From an uncultured Bacteroidales bacterium (lineage in GTDB: Bacteria; Bacteroidota; Bacteroidia; Bacteroidales; Muribaculaceae): 64,000 nt of DNA. The stretch is taken from positions 62,001 through 126,000 of the forward strand of contig CACYQB010000002.1 in the NCBI GenBank assembly GCA_902776435.1, given 5' to 3'. The notes below the pieces were generated by a model, which did not search any database, was not told the origin of the DNA, and saw only the letters and a list, made by a program, of their open reading frames with translations. Below, one piece after another: positions 16,606 to 26,765 of the stretch. The position numbers were made by a program, and so were the translations under genes. Position 1 is the first letter of the stretch, and each line of letters starts with the position of its first letter.

Positions 16606-16636
16606 AGAGACGCAAGTATTTTGCGTCTCTTTTTTT
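16606..16636 (+). terminator. glgP intrinsic terminator
   Basis: AGAGACGCAA (16606-16615) pairs with TTGCGTCTCT (16621-16630) and a T run follows to 16636. It lies 38 bp after the glgP stop. Confidence 0.9.
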
Positions 16637-16697
16637 GCAATTTTATTGTCTGGCGTCCTTCAAATGTGATATTCTGTAGAACTTAAAAAAAGTGTTT

Positions 16698-16731
16698 TTT
16701 GCTTGTGGTTTCCGATAATTTTGTATTTTTG
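16698..16731 (+). promoter_or_regulatory. Promoter of tamB-tamL
   Basis: TATTTTTG (16724-16731) matches TAnnTTTG. TTTG at 16698-16701 (22 nt upstream) or TTG at 16703-16705 (18 nt) could be the -33 box. The predicted leader is about 42 nt. Confidence 0.6.
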
Positions 16732-16778
16732 CAAGTTAATATGGAGTATTAGGCGGATTGCCGAAAAGCTTGATTTGA

Positions 16779-19700
16779 ATGTTTGGCAAAAAGGGAAATA
16801 TTTTTTCTAAGCTCGCTGCTTGGGTAGGCGGCGGAATATTAGGCATGGTGGCAGCGCTGCCGTTTGCCGCATATATCCCTTGGGTCCAGAATAAAGTCGC
16901 CGACATGGCCGCCGAGTATGCCAGCGAGAAGACGGGCATGGACATCAGCGTGGGTGACGTGAGGGTGAAATTCCCGCTGGATGTCAGTGCAACCGATGTT
17001 CAGGTCATTGATCAGAACGGAGACACCCTGTTCAAGGCCGATGAGGTTAAGGCCAATGTCAAGCCCAAACCCCTGCTTGACAAGAAAGTGGAAGTGGAAA
17101 ACGCATCGCTCAAGGGCGCCAAGAGCCAAGTCAAGACCGATGATGGCTCGATGGACTTAGACGTGGATGTGGACGATGCCAAAATCGACAAGGCCAAGGT
17201 TGACCTGAATAACAACAAGGTCGATGTGGGCAACGCTGCACTCAAGGGCGGCAAAGCCAAGATGAGCTATAAGCCCGAGAAGAAAAAGCCTGATCCCGAT
17301 AAGAAACCGAGCAAGCCATGGAAAGTCAACGCTGACAAAGTCACTGCTGACGACGTGGACTTCAAGATGGACATGAAGCCCACCGTCGATAACCTTGATG
17401 CCAAGGTAGGCCATGCCGAGGCCAAGGATGTAAAGGTCGATACTGGAGAGAAGACGGTTGATGTCGGCGAACTTGACGTCGATAAGGCCGACGTGAAATA
17501 CGAACATCCCAGCGAGAAATATGCCAAGCAGTACAGCAAGGACCATCCCATGCCCAAGGATACACCCAAGGATGAAGACGACAAGCCCTGGAAAGTCAAG
17601 GCCGACAAGGTGAGATTATCCAACAGCAAGGGCAAATATGCCCAAACGGGCAAGAAGCCGAATAAGCCCGGAACGACATTGGATCCAGACAATATCGAGG
17701 TTGAGGACGTGAATGCCGCTATCGATGACTTTGAATATGACGGCGAGAATCTCAAGGTGCCTGTCAAGCACTTGTCGGGTAAGGAACGCAGCGGCCTGCA
17801 AGTCAAGGATGCCAAGGGCACTGTCAGCAAGGACAAGAATGGTTTGGACCTCAATGATGTGAAACTCAAGACCAAGGGCAGCGACATCAAGCTTGATGCT
17901 CATGTGGACCAGGATATGCTCGATGGTAAGCCCAATGGAAAAGCCTCCATTGATACCGACAGCAAAATCGACCTAAACGAAGTCGAAAAACTTGTACCCG
18001 AAGCCCGCAAGGCTCTCAAGGACATCCCTCACAACAAGCCCGTGAAGATCAAGGCCAAAGCCCGTGGCAATGACAAGCGCCTCGACGTGCACTCGCTGGA
18101 TGCTGACGTGCCAGGAATCGGCCGCATCAAGGGCAAGGGCACCATCTATAATCCCACTGACATGGATCGTATGAAGGCCGACATGGATACCGAGGTGGAC
18201 CTGCGTGACCCCAGCGTGCTGAACAAGATGCTGGGACTGAAGGGTGTGAAACTTCCGCCCATGAAGATGAGCGGCAAGATTAACAAGGAGGGTTGCCGTT
18301 GGGTAGCCCGCAACCTGCGCGTTTCAGCGGGCGGCGGCACCTTGCGGGGTGATGGCTACTACGACATCTGTAACGAGAATTATGACGTGGATGCCTCATT
18401 CAACAATTTCCCTGTCAAGTCGTTCCTGCCTGACTATGATGTTCGCAACCTGACGGGCAGCATCAATGCACGCGGTCATGGTTTTGACTTTACCGATTGC
18501 GGCTCCACTTGGACCGACGCCACGGTCAATTTGGCCAGCGTGCGCTACAACGGCACTCACTACGGAAACGTCAAGGCGCGCGGCAAACTGCGTGGTGGCT
18601 ATGCCGACGTCTATGCCTCCAGTGCCAACAAGGGTTGTGACTTTGATGCCAATGCCCACGGCACCATCTGTAACGATCACTATGTGTTTACGGCCGATGG
18701 TAATGTGCGTGATTTGGACCTGAAGCGCCTGGGCTTGTACGATGGCCAGTGCAATGGCTCTACACGTCTGCATGCCGAGGGCGACATCAACCTGCGCACC
18801 CAGGAATGGGATGCAGACCTCGCGTTGCGTGACTTGGATTGGGTTTTGGATAGCACGCTGCTGGTTGCCGATGATGCTTATGCCTCGCTGCACAGCACAC
18901 CGTGGCGGACGTGTTTCACCCTCGAGAACGAGGACAATTATGCTCACCTGAATGCTCCCAGTGGCATCATGCCGCTTATCGAGGATTTCCAGAATACCGC
19001 CGAGGAAATTAAGCGACAATATACCGAACGATGGCTTGATGTCGAGCGCTTGAAGGCGCCGATGCCCCGATTTGACTTTGACATGCACATGGGTGCCGAT
19101 GGTATCATTCAGCGCTATGCTCAACAGCACGATGTGGACTTCCGCCACATCAGTTGCGAAATCAACCGTGACACGACGCTCACTATCAACGGCCGTGCTC
19201 TCGGTATCAGTTCTGGAGAAACCAATATCGACTCGATTACCGTTAACGCCCATGAGTTGAACAATCAGTACCTAGCATTTAATGCCCACATGGGCAACCG
19301 TCCTGGCACTTGGGATGAGTTCGCCCAAGTGGATATCGAGGGAGGCTTGAAGGGGCAGGCTGTGGACTTCATGCTTCACCAGCGCAACATCAAGGGTGAG
19401 ACCGGATATCGTTTGGGCTGCAACGCTCATTTGGCCGAGGATCAAGTGCAGATGCGTCTCTTCGGCAAAGACCCGGTGATCGGCTACCGCAACTGGACCT
19501 TCAATGACGACAACTATGTCAACGTGCACTACCGCACACGCATGCTTGATGCCAACCTGTCACTAAAGAGTGACAGCAGCAGTGTAGAACTTTATACTAC
19601 ACGCGAGTTGGGTGACAGTTCTGAGAATGTACGCCTCAATATCGACAATCTGCGACTTGAAGAATGGACACGCATCATGCCCATGCTGGATCGTACCAGC

Positions 19701-21698
19701 GGCACGCTGAATGCCAATATCGATATCAATTGGGACGGTGCCAACGCTGATGGTGAAGGAACTATCGACATCAAGGACTTCTACTATAACGGCAAGCACG
19801 AGGGTGACGTGACGCTGAATGCCGACTTTGACCTTGATCCCGTTACGGCTTCCACCCGCTTGACGGCTGATGTTGTCCTTGATGGCAAGCAGTCTATTGT
19901 GCTGCAAGGCTCTCTCAACGACAATAATGATGGCTCACCGCTCAATTTGTCTGCCAGGTTCAACCGCTTCCCGTTGAATCGGGCCAATCCGTTCATCCCT
20001 GGAGACTATATTTGGCTCGAGGGCTATGCTGTGGGCAACATGGAGATTTCAGGTTCGGCTGACGATCCGCATGTCAACGGCTACCTTGTCGCAGACTCTG
20101 CCACTCTCAACCTGCCTCGATATGGCAGTTCGCTCAAGTTTGCGACTGACCGCATCCCCGTCGAGGACAATGTGATTACCTTCAGCAATTATCGCTTGAC
20201 GGGTGCCAACCGCAGTCCAGTGACCATCAACGGCCAGGTGGATTTGCGCGACATGAATAATATGGTGATTGACCTGCGTGCTGTGGGACGTGAAGTGCAG
20301 TTTATGGACAGCAAGCAGGATGAATTAACGCAGCTCTTCGGTAAGGGCTTGGCCGATATCGATGCGACAGTCAAGAGTTATGGCAATATCATGAGTGTGA
20401 GGGCCAATGCAACACTGCTGAACGGCTCTAATATCACCTACGTCATGAAGGATGACATTTCTCAACTCTCCACTGCCGCGGATGAGAACATGGTGACCTT
20501 TACCGATTTCAACAACACTTCTGGCACAGAAACCATTTTGGTCACCGCCAGCGGCAGCAGCGCGACTGACATCCAGGCCAACATCGAAGTCGAGGAAGGT
20601 GCCAAGATTAACGTCTTCCTTTCTGAGGATGGTCAGAACCGTGCCACTATCGACGGTAGCGGCCGTCTCAAGTATTCGGTTGACTTCGCTGGCAGGGACA
20701 ACCTCACGGGCTCTTATATTATCTCCAGCGGCAACCTGCGTTACACGCCCCCGTTGATTTCTCAGAAGAACTTTAATATCGCCAGCGGCAGCACTATCTC
20801 CTGGACAGGAGAAATGCTCAACCCCCAACTTAACCTTAAGGGTACCGAACGCCTCAAGACCAGTGTGTCCACCGAGAAGGAGGGCGCTCGTCCCGTAGAT
20901 TTCGTGATTGAAGCCACTGTAGGTGGAACCTTGAGCACTATCGACCTGGACTTTGACTTGAGTTGTGAAGGTGATCTCGCTGTGCAGAATGAATTGCAGT
21001 CGATGAGTGAAAATCAGCGCTCACAGGCCGCTATCAACCTGCTGCTCTACAATACCTACTCGGGCACCAACAGCGCTGGCAATATCAATAACCTGACTGC
21101 CAGCTCGGCCTTGTTCTCATTCCTGCAGTCCAAACTTAACGCCTGGGCTGCCAAGACCCTGCCGGGCATCGACCTCTCGTTTGGCATCAACCAGTATGAG
21201 GGCACCCGCAAAGGTGGCACCGAGACCAGTTACAGTTATCGCTTGGCCAAGACCTTGTTTAATGACCGTTTCAAGATTGTGGTGGGTGGTGAATACAGCA
21301 CCGATGCAGCCGAGGCTGAACACATCGCCGACAAATTGTTTAACGACGTGTCGATTGAGTATTACCTCAACGACAACGCCTCGCGTTATCTGAAACTCTT
21401 CCGCCACTCGAGCTACGAGAATGTGCTGGAGGGTCAGGTGACCGAAACGGGTGTGGCCTATGTGCTGAAGCGCAAACTGACCAACCTGCGAAACCTGTTC
21501 ACCTTCAAGCACTCGCGTGAATACCTACTGCGTGACTCGTTGGAGAAAGCCCGCAAGGCCCAACTCAAGTTGCAGGAGGACGCTATCGATGCTATCCAGG
21601 CCGATGAGACCTTCATCGTCCCCCTCGACAACAACAAGCCTGACAATGAGGCAATCGATAAACCTACCGTAAACCGCAAGAAAGATGAGAACGAATAA
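16779..21698 (+). CDS. tamB: Translocation and assembly module protein TamB (DUF490/AsmA-like)
   Basis: The protein has 1639 residues. One membrane helix near residues 10-32 anchors it in the inner membrane, and the rest is a periplasmic beta-rich rod that bridges to the outer membrane. TamB family proteins move lipids and help outer-membrane protein assembly with a TamA-type partner. Residues ~60-400 are very rich in Lys and Asp, with short repeats such as KPWKVNADKV and KPWKVKADKV. The C-terminal ~350 residues match the DUF490 region (SGSTISWTGEMLNPQLNLKGTERLKTSV in parts, then QSMSENQRSQAAINLLLYNTY). The downstream tamL overlaps its last 14 nt, which gives translational coupling and supports a TamB-TamL pair. 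Confidence 0.92.
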   Translation: MFGKKGNIFSKLAAWVGGGILGMVAALPFAAYIPWVQNKVADMAAEYASEKTGMDISVGDVRVKFPLDVSATDVQVIDQNGDTLFKADEVKANVKPKPLLDKKVEVENASLKGAKSQVKTDDGSMDLDVDVDDAKIDKAKVDLNNNKVDVGNAALKGGKAKMSYKPEKKKPDPDKKPSKPWKVNADKVTADDVDFKMDMKPTVDNLDAKVGHAEAKDVKVDTGEKTVDVGELDVDKADVKYEHPSEKYAKQYSKDHPMPKDTPKDEDDKPWKVKADKVRLSNSKGKYAQTGKKPNKPGTTLDPDNIEVEDVNAAIDDFEYDGENLKVPVKHLSGKERSGLQVKDAKGTVSKDKNGLDLNDVKLKTKGSDIKLDAHVDQDMLDGKPNGKASIDTDSKIDLNEVEKLVPEARKALKDIPHNKPVKIKAKARGNDKRLDVHSLDADVPGIGRIKGKGTIYNPTDMDRMKADMDTEVDLRDPSVLNKMLGLKGVKLPPMKMSGKINKEGCRWVARNLRVSAGGGTLRGDGYYDICNENYDVDASFNNFPVKSFLPDYDVRNLTGSINARGHGFDFTDCGSTWTDATVNLASVRYNGTHYGNVKARGKLRGGYADVYASSANKGCDFDANAHGTICNDHYVFTADGNVRDLDLKRLGLYDGQCNGSTRLHAEGDINLRTQEWDADLALRDLDWVLDSTLLVADDAYASLHSTPWRTCFTLENEDNYAHLNAPSGIMPLIEDFQNTAEEIKRQYTERWLDVERLKAPMPRFDFDMHMGADGIIQRYAQQHDVDFRHISCEINRDTTLTINGRALGISSGETNIDSITVNAHELNNQYLAFNAHMGNRPGTWDEFAQVDIEGGLKGQAVDFMLHQRNIKGETGYRLGCNAHLAEDQVQMRLFGKDPVIGYRNWTFNDDNYVNVHYRTRMLDANLSLKSDSSSVELYTTRELGDSSENVRLNIDNLRLEEWTRIMPMLDRTSGTLNANIDINWDGANADGEGTIDIKDFYYNGKHEGDVTLNADFDLDPVTASTRLTADVVLDGKQSIVLQGSLNDNNDGSPLNLSARFNRFPLNRANPFIPGDYIWLEGYAVGNMEISGSADDPHVNGYLVADSATLNLPRYGSSLKFATDRIPVEDNVITFSNYRLTGANRSPVTINGQVDLRDMNNMVIDLRAVGREVQFMDSKQDELTQLFGKGLADIDATVKSYGNIMSVRANATLLNGSNITYVMKDDISQLSTAADENMVTFTDFNNTSGTETILVTASGSSATDIQANIEVEEGAKINVFLSEDGQNRATIDGSGRLKYSVDFAGRDNLTGSYIISSGNLRYTPPLISQKNFNIASGSTISWTGEMLNPQLNLKGTERLKTSVSTEKEGARPVDFVIEATVGGTLSTIDLDFDLSCEGDLAVQNELQSMSENQRSQAAINLLLYNTYSGTNSAGNINNLTASSALFSFLQSKLNAWAAKTLPGIDLSFGINQYEGTRKGGTETSYSYRLAKTLFNDRFKIVVGGEYSTDAAEAEHIADKLFNDVSIEYYLNDNASRYLKLFRHSSYENVLEGQVTETGVAYVLKRKLTNLRNLFTFKHSREYLLRDSLEKARKAQLKLQEDAIDAIQADETFIVPLDNNKPDNEAIDKPTVNRKKDENE

Positions 21699-24030
21699 TC
21701 AACGACATATTATCCCGCTGCTCGTAATCGCATCGGTTCTCCTCATGCTCGCGACGGCTTGCTCGACAACCAAGAAATTGGGCGAGAACGATATCCTCTA
21801 TACGGGCGTCAAAAGTCTGAAGTACCATGAGGAAGGCGTCAAGATTGATGAGGGTGTGAAAACCGACATCTTCACCGCTATCAACGTCCGTCCCAACAAT
21901 CCGCTCTATTCGCCCTATTACCGCACGCCGTTCCCCTTCGGCTTGATGCTCTATAATAATATCGATGAGGACGCTACCGGTTTCAAGGGCTGGCTATACA
22001 AGCACTTCGCTGCCAAGCCGGTACTCATTCGCCGCGTCAATCCGCAGAGGCGTGTTGAAATGATTAACACCATCCTGAGAAACAACGGCTATTTTACCTC
22101 CTCGGCCAGTTATCAGTTACATCCAGCCAAGAATCCCAAGAAAGCTAAGATTTCCTATGATGTGACGGTGAACCCGCCTTACACTCTGGGCGATATCCGG
22201 TATATTGAAAGCAAGGAGCCTGTGCTCCAACTTGTGGACTCGCTGGCGCGGGTCAACCATTACCTGCAGACGGGCAGCCGCTATTGTCTGGACTCGCTGA
22301 GCGCTGTCCGTATCGACATCACCAATGCTGTCCGCAATCAGGGTTACTATTTTTTCCGCCCTGAGTATATCCAGTATCTTGCCGACAGCGTACAGGACAA
22401 GGGCGTGATACACATGCGCCTGGTGGAATCTGGTGATATCCCCAACAATGCCAAGATACGTTACATCACCCATGAGATCACTGCTACAGTGGTCAACGAT
22501 GATGCAAAGGGCGAACCCGATACGGTGGAGGCCAGGAATTGCCGACTGATACGCTATGAGCCGGTTTATATCAAGGACAAGGTGATTCCCTCATGCATCC
22601 GTGCCCGCAGGGGGCGTCTCTTCCGTGTGAACAGCATTGACCGCACCCAGGCAGCTCTGTCTCGCTTGGGCATCTTCAGCACGGTCGATATTCAGGTCGT
22701 GCCCCTCGATAGCGTGACACCCGAGGGCGATGGTCTGCTGGACTTGAACGTGTATTGCCAGTTGGACAAACCGTGGGAGGTGACGTTTGAGATGCATGGC
22801 TTGTCTAAGAGCAATAGCTTTATCGGCCCTGGTGTGGAAATCGGAGCGAGCCATAAAAATGCATTTGGGGCAGGGGAGAAGTTCACCGTGGATATTTACG
22901 GTGATTACGAATGGCAGACTGGTGGCGCTGGCAAATATAAAGGCGCTGACTTCAATTCCTACGAGTTCGGTATCGAATCCAAGTTGGATTTCCCGCGTTT
23001 GTTGGCGCCTAAATTCCTGTACCCTTCACGACGTTACACCAACTGGACCCGTTTCTCGCTGAGCGCCGACTTGCTGAACCGCCCGAATTACTTCAAGATG
23101 TCACAGCTCTCGTTCGCTGCAACGTGGGAGTGGCATGCCGACCGTTACTCCACCCATGTGTTGACGCCTTTCAAATTGACCTATAACCGCTTGATAAGCA
23201 AGAGTGAGAAGTTTGATAGCCTGTTGAACAACAAGGTGGATCCCGATTCGATACTGCCGAGGAGAACCGCCTTGCAAGAGTCTTTCATGAACGTATTTAT
23301 CCCCAAGATTGAATACACTTACACCTATGACCGCGATATTACCCACCGTGACCACATCACTTTCGTCGGCACCTTGGCCGAGGCTGGTAATATCGCATCG
23401 GGACTCTGGTCGATGTTTGGGGCTAAAGGCACCAAGAAACTGTTGGGCACACCCTTCTCGCAGTTTGTCAAAGCACAAGGGCAGGTGGTGTGGACGCGAC
23501 ACTTTGGCCTTAAGAGTGCACTGGCTACGAGGCTGATGTTGGGTGTGGCCCATGCCTATGGAAATGTCAATGAGATGCCTTACAGGGAACAGTTCTATGT
23601 GGGTGGCTCCAACTCGGTAAGAGCATTTGCCGTGCGCACACTGGGACCCGGCAGTTTCCATCTCCCGGACAGTGTGCCATACGGCTACTACGACCAGACG
23701 GGTACATTCAAGTTTGAGGCCAATGTCGAGTATCGTTTCCCCATCCTGGGTTATTTCAACGGTGCTGTCTTTCTTGACGCCGGCAACATCTGGTTGCTGG
23801 AGGATGACGAGAACCGTCCTGGCGGAAAGCTGAAGATGAAGAATTTCTTTGACGAACTGGCGCTGGGAACTGGTTTGGGTTTGCGCTTTGACATGACTAT
23901 GCTCGTGGTGAGGGCCGATTTGGGTATCGCTATCCATGCTCCCTATGATACGGGCAAGAGCGGCTATTTCAATATAACCAGTTTGAAAAACGCCTTGGCC
24001 TTCCACTTGGCGATTGGTTACCCGTTCTAG
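21685..24030 (+). CDS. tamL: TamL: lipoprotein TamA/BamA-family outer-membrane protein
   Basis: This 781-residue protein begins with a lipoprotein signal peptide whose lipobox LATAC places the lipidated cysteine at residue 26. POTRA-like segments follow (VNPPYTLGDIRYIE; RARRGRLFRVNSIDRTQAALSRLGIFSTVDIQVVP), then a C-terminal Omp85 barrel ending HLAIGYPF with an aromatic last residue. The barrel signature YREQFYVGGSNSVRAF, corresponding to the (V/I)RG(F/Y) loop of Omp85 proteins, is present with VRAF. In Bacteroidetes the TamA role is taken by such lipoproteins, encoded next to tamB as here. It probably forms an envelope-spanning conduit with TamB. Confidence 0.9.
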   Translation: MRTNNQRHIIPLLVIASVLLMLATACSTTKKLGENDILYTGVKSLKYHEEGVKIDEGVKTDIFTAINVRPNNPLYSPYYRTPFPFGLMLYNNIDEDATGFKGWLYKHFAAKPVLIRRVNPQRRVEMINTILRNNGYFTSSASYQLHPAKNPKKAKISYDVTVNPPYTLGDIRYIESKEPVLQLVDSLARVNHYLQTGSRYCLDSLSAVRIDITNAVRNQGYYFFRPEYIQYLADSVQDKGVIHMRLVESGDIPNNAKIRYITHEITATVVNDDAKGEPDTVEARNCRLIRYEPVYIKDKVIPSCIRARRGRLFRVNSIDRTQAALSRLGIFSTVDIQVVPLDSVTPEGDGLLDLNVYCQLDKPWEVTFEMHGLSKSNSFIGPGVEIGASHKNAFGAGEKFTVDIYGDYEWQTGGAGKYKGADFNSYEFGIESKLDFPRLLAPKFLYPSRRYTNWTRFSLSADLLNRPNYFKMSQLSFAATWEWHADRYSTHVLTPFKLTYNRLISKSEKFDSLLNNKVDPDSILPRRTALQESFMNVFIPKIEYTYTYDRDITHRDHITFVGTLAEAGNIASGLWSMFGAKGTKKLLGTPFSQFVKAQGQVVWTRHFGLKSALATRLMLGVAHAYGNVNEMPYREQFYVGGSNSVRAFAVRTLGPGSFHLPDSVPYGYYDQTGTFKFEANVEYRFPILGYFNGAVFLDAGNIWLLEDDENRPGGKLKMKNFFDELALGTGLGLRFDMTMLVVRADLGIAIHAPYDTGKSGYFNITSLKNALAFHLAIGYPF

Positions 24031-24051
24031 AAAAATCCATTTTATTTATAT

Positions 24052-24969
24052 ATGAAAAGAATACCACTTACCGCTTTGTTGTTGATCATAGCGTCACAGA
24101 TGCTTTGTGCCCAAATGCTTGTGGGCTCCTATAACATCAGATATAAAAACAATGGTGACAGCATCAATGGGGATGTATGGAACAAGCGTTGTCAAGTAAT
24201 TTGTGACCAGGTCAATTTCATGTCGCCCGACATCTTTGGCGCTCAGGAGGTCCTCCATGGCCAGCTGATCGATATGCTCAATGGTCTGGATGGCTATGAC
24301 TATATCGGTGTCGGGCGTGATGATGGTAAGACTGGCGGTGAGTATGCCGCTATCTTCTACAAGAATGACCGCTTGCGCCTGCTGGACCACGGTGACTTTT
24401 GGTTGAGCGAGACGCCTGACCGTCCCGGACTCGGTTGGGACGCTGCCTGTGTCCGCATCTGCACTTGGGGACGGTTCACGCGGCAGACGGCGACAAGCGA
24501 CGAGGCCTTCTATTTCTTTAACCTGCACATGGATCACGTGGGCGTGGTAGCCCGCCGTGAGGCCGCTAAACTCATTGTAAGGAAAATCCGCGAGATTGCT
24601 CAAGGCGCACCAGTCGTCGTCACGGGCGATTTCAATGTGGATCAGACGGATGAGATTTATACCATCTTCACGCATTCCGGATTGTTGAAGGACTCCTATA
24701 ATGTGGCACGCCTGCGTTTTGCCGAGAACGGCACGTTCAACTCCTTTGACCCTGATCTGTTCACCGAGAGCCGCATTGACCATGTGTTTGTCTCGCCAGA
24801 GGTCAAGGTCGATGCCTATGGCATGTTGACCAATGGCTATTGGGTACCGGCTACTGATTCCCAACAGCAGATCAAGGCTCCCAATGCACCTCAGGAAATC
24901 TCCTTCAGAACTTACAAGCGCCGCTTGCCGTCTGACCATTATCCTGTCTTTGTACGCCTCTCCATGTAA
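24052..24969 (+). CDS. Secreted endonuclease/exonuclease/phosphatase-family protein
   Basis: The 305-residue protein has a signal peptide (residues 1-20, ending in SQMLCA). The EEP fold follows, with VGSYNIRY at the first strand, GAQEVLHGQ (metal-binding Glu), FNLHMDHVG, VVTGDFNVDQTD and the closing SDHYPVFVRL. Members hydrolyse phosphodiester or phosphomonoester bonds in nucleic acids, phospholipids or inositol phosphates. The signal peptide points to a periplasmic or extracellular enzyme; the substrate is not evident. The length is typical of Bacteroidales secreted EEP proteins. The gene starts 21 bp after tamL and could be read from the tamB promoter. Confidence 0.88.
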   Translation: MKRIPLTALLLIIASQMLCAQMLVGSYNIRYKNNGDSINGDVWNKRCQVICDQVNFMSPDIFGAQEVLHGQLIDMLNGLDGYDYIGVGRDDGKTGGEYAAIFYKNDRLRLLDHGDFWLSETPDRPGLGWDAACVRICTWGRFTRQTATSDEAFYFFNLHMDHVGVVARREAAKLIVRKIREIAQGAPVVVTGDFNVDQTDEIYTIFTHSGLLKDSYNVARLRFAENGTFNSFDPDLFTESRIDHVFVSPEVKVDAYGMLTNGYWVPATDSQQQIKAPNAPQEISFRTYKRRLPSDHYPVFVRLSM

Positions 24970-25027
24970 CTAAGCAGTGCTCTTGATGCCGTGTGAATGG
25001 CTATTAACGATTATTAATCATGGACCA

Positions 25028-25060
25028 TTGCTGATATATGGCAAAAAAGCGTTATCTTTG
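25028..25060 (+). promoter_or_regulatory. Promoter of the nrnA-like gene
   Basis: TATCTTTG (25053-25060) lies 23 nt before the ATG at 25084. TTG at 25028-25030 is 22 nt upstream, slightly longer than the optimum. Confidence 0.6.
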
Positions 25061-25083
25061 CCGATTAATGCGTAAAATAAGCA

Positions 25084-26163
25084 ATGATTAGTTCAATTAT
25101 AGACCAGACGACCATCGAACGTTTGCGTGCCCTTATCAATGGCGCGCAACGCATCGCCATCACCTGCCACAAGTCGCCCGACGGGGATGCCTTGGGCTCG
25201 ACCTTGGCGCTGTGCCATGTCCTTCGGCGATTGGGCAAAGATGCTGTCGTGGTCACGCCCGATATGGCTCCCAAGTCGTTGGAGTTCATTCCGGGTGTAC
25301 GGGAACTTGTCGTGTTCACCCGGCAGGAAGCCAGGGCACGGCTTGTCCTGAATGAGGCTCAACTCATCTTTTGCTTGGATTTCAACTCTCTCAAGCGCAT
25401 TGACCGATTAGGCGAAATCATCGAGCCGCTCAAGACCAAGCGGGTGCTCATAGACCATCACCTCGAGCCAGAGAACATCTTTGACGTCATGATTTCTCAT
25501 CCTGAGGCGTCTTCGACCTGTGAGCTGGTCTTCAGGGTTCTCATGCAGATGGGCCTGTTGCGCTTCATGGATCGCATGACAGCAAGTTGCTTGTATGTGG
25601 GCCTGACAACCGACACGGGAGGTTTTGCTTACAGTTGCGACTCTCCGGAGTTCTATGAGATTTTGGCCTCTGTCATGCGACGTCGCATCGACCGCATCGA
25701 CCTTTATAACAAGGCCATGAACACCTTCAGCGCCGACAGTCTGCGCCTCCAGGGCTATGCCATCAGCGAGAAGATGCAACTCTTTCCTGAACATGGCGCG
25801 TCGCTCATCACCCTGAGCAAGGAGGAACTGGAACGCTTTAACTACACCCGTGGGGACACCGAGTCACTGGTGAATAAACCTCTCGCCATCCCTGGCATCT
25901 ATTGGAGTGTCTTCTTGCGTGAGGATGCCGACAAAATCAAGGTTTCCTGCCGTTCGCAGGGCTCATTCTCGGTAAGCGACATCTGCGCTCGCTACTTCAA
26001 CGGCGGCGGGCACGAGAATGCTGCCGGCGGAGATTTCTGCGGCACGCTTGATGAGGCGGTCGCCAGATTCTACCAGGTCCTTACAGACCTCTTCCCCGAT
26101 CTCCCAATTCAACATAATGAACAACAATCACAACCCATCAACAATAATGAAAATGACATTTAG
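25084..26163 (+). CDS. DHH/DHHA1 phosphoesterase, NrnA-like oligoribonuclease / pAp phosphatase
   Basis: This 359-residue cytoplasmic enzyme carries the DHH motifs: HKSPDGDALGST with H29, D33 and D35, DFNSLKRI, DHH at residues 124-126, and TDTGGF. The C-terminal DHHA1 motif is GGGHENAAGG. NrnA-type enzymes degrade 2-5 nt RNA and dephosphorylate 3'-phosphoadenosine 5'-phosphate. The length fits (NrnA is about 310-350). The start of the next gene, a DUF4827 lipoprotein, overlaps its end by 17 nt. Functional assignment within the DHH family is by similarity only. Confidence 0.88.
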   Translation: MISSIIDQTTIERLRALINGAQRIAITCHKSPDGDALGSTLALCHVLRRLGKDAVVVTPDMAPKSLEFIPGVRELVVFTRQEARARLVLNEAQLIFCLDFNSLKRIDRLGEIIEPLKTKRVLIDHHLEPENIFDVMISHPEASSTCELVFRVLMQMGLLRFMDRMTASCLYVGLTTDTGGFAYSCDSPEFYEILASVMRRRIDRIDLYNKAMNTFSADSLRLQGYAISEKMQLFPEHGASLITLSKEELERFNYTRGDTESLVNKPLAIPGIYWSVFLREDADKIKVSCRSQGSFSVSDICARYFNGGGHENAAGGDFCGTLDEAVARFYQVLTDLFPDLPIQHNEQQSQPINNNENDI

Positions 26164-26728
26164 CAAACACATCATGTTTTTAGGCATGATGCTCCTGGTG
26201 TTACTCACTGCTTGTAACGACGATCAGAGCTATGCCGATCGCCTTAACCAGGAGCGCTATGCCATTAATGCCTATTTGGCTAACCACCGCGTAGTCATGT
26301 CCATCCCCGAGGATTCAGTGTTTGAAGTAGGCGAGGATGCCCCCTTCTACCGCGTTGACCCTGATGGCAACGTCTATATGCAGGTACTCAAGGCAGGCGA
26401 CCGCAAGAACGATCGCGCCAAGAAGGGCGACCGCATCTATTTCCGTTATTCTCGCTACAGCCTTTCAATTTGGTATGCTGACAAGAGTTGGGAGGTTTAC
26501 AGTGGCAATGAGAACTCGATGGATGCCCAGGATTGCTCATTCAACTATGCCGACTATTCGTTGCCCTCAACGTCACAGTGGGGGTATGGCCTGCAGTATC
26601 CTTTGAATTTCCTCGGAGTGGAGTGCGAGGTCAATCTCGTTATCAAGTCACAGTACGGCTTTACCAACGAGATTTCCTACGTGATGCCCTTCTTCTATCA
26701 CATCCGCTACTTCCACAGCCAAATCTAA
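26147..26728 (+). CDS. DUF4827-type lipoprotein
   Basis: The 193-residue protein (from the ATG at 26147) starts MKMTFSKHIMFLGMMLLVLLTAC, a lipoprotein signal peptide with the cysteine at about residue 23-24. The mature part resembles the DUF4827 family of Bacteroidales and the FKBP-like fold sometimes suggested for it (KAGDRKNDRAKKGDRIYFRYSRY). It has no obvious catalytic motif. It overlaps the nrnA-like gene and precedes glmM by 37 bp, so all three are probably co-transcribed. In-frame ATGs at 26117 and 26153 are alternative starts; 26147 or 26153 gives the best signal peptide. Its role is unknown. Confidence 0.8.
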   Translation: MKMTFSKHIMFLGMMLLVLLTACNDDQSYADRLNQERYAINAYLANHRVVMSIPEDSVFEVGEDAPFYRVDPDGNVYMQVLKAGDRKNDRAKKGDRIYFRYSRYSLSIWYADKSWEVYSGNENSMDAQDCSFNYADYSLPSTSQWGYGLQYPLNFLGVECEVNLVIKSQYGFTNEISYVMPFFYHIRYFHSQI

Positions 26729-26730
26729 CC

Positions 26731-26764
26731 CTTTAAACTCTAAACTTTAAACTTTAAACTAAAT
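26731..26764. repeat. Heptamer repeat before glmM
   Basis: CTTTAAA-CTCTAAA-CTTTAAA-CTTTAAA-type units fill the gap between the DUF4827 gene and glmM. They end right at the glmM ATG. Confidence 0.65.
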
Positions 26765-26765
26765 A

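Noticed and set aside
15048-16640. 530-codon open frame antisense to glgP
   Set aside because: Overlaps the conserved phosphorylase completely; composition typical of an antisense shadow.
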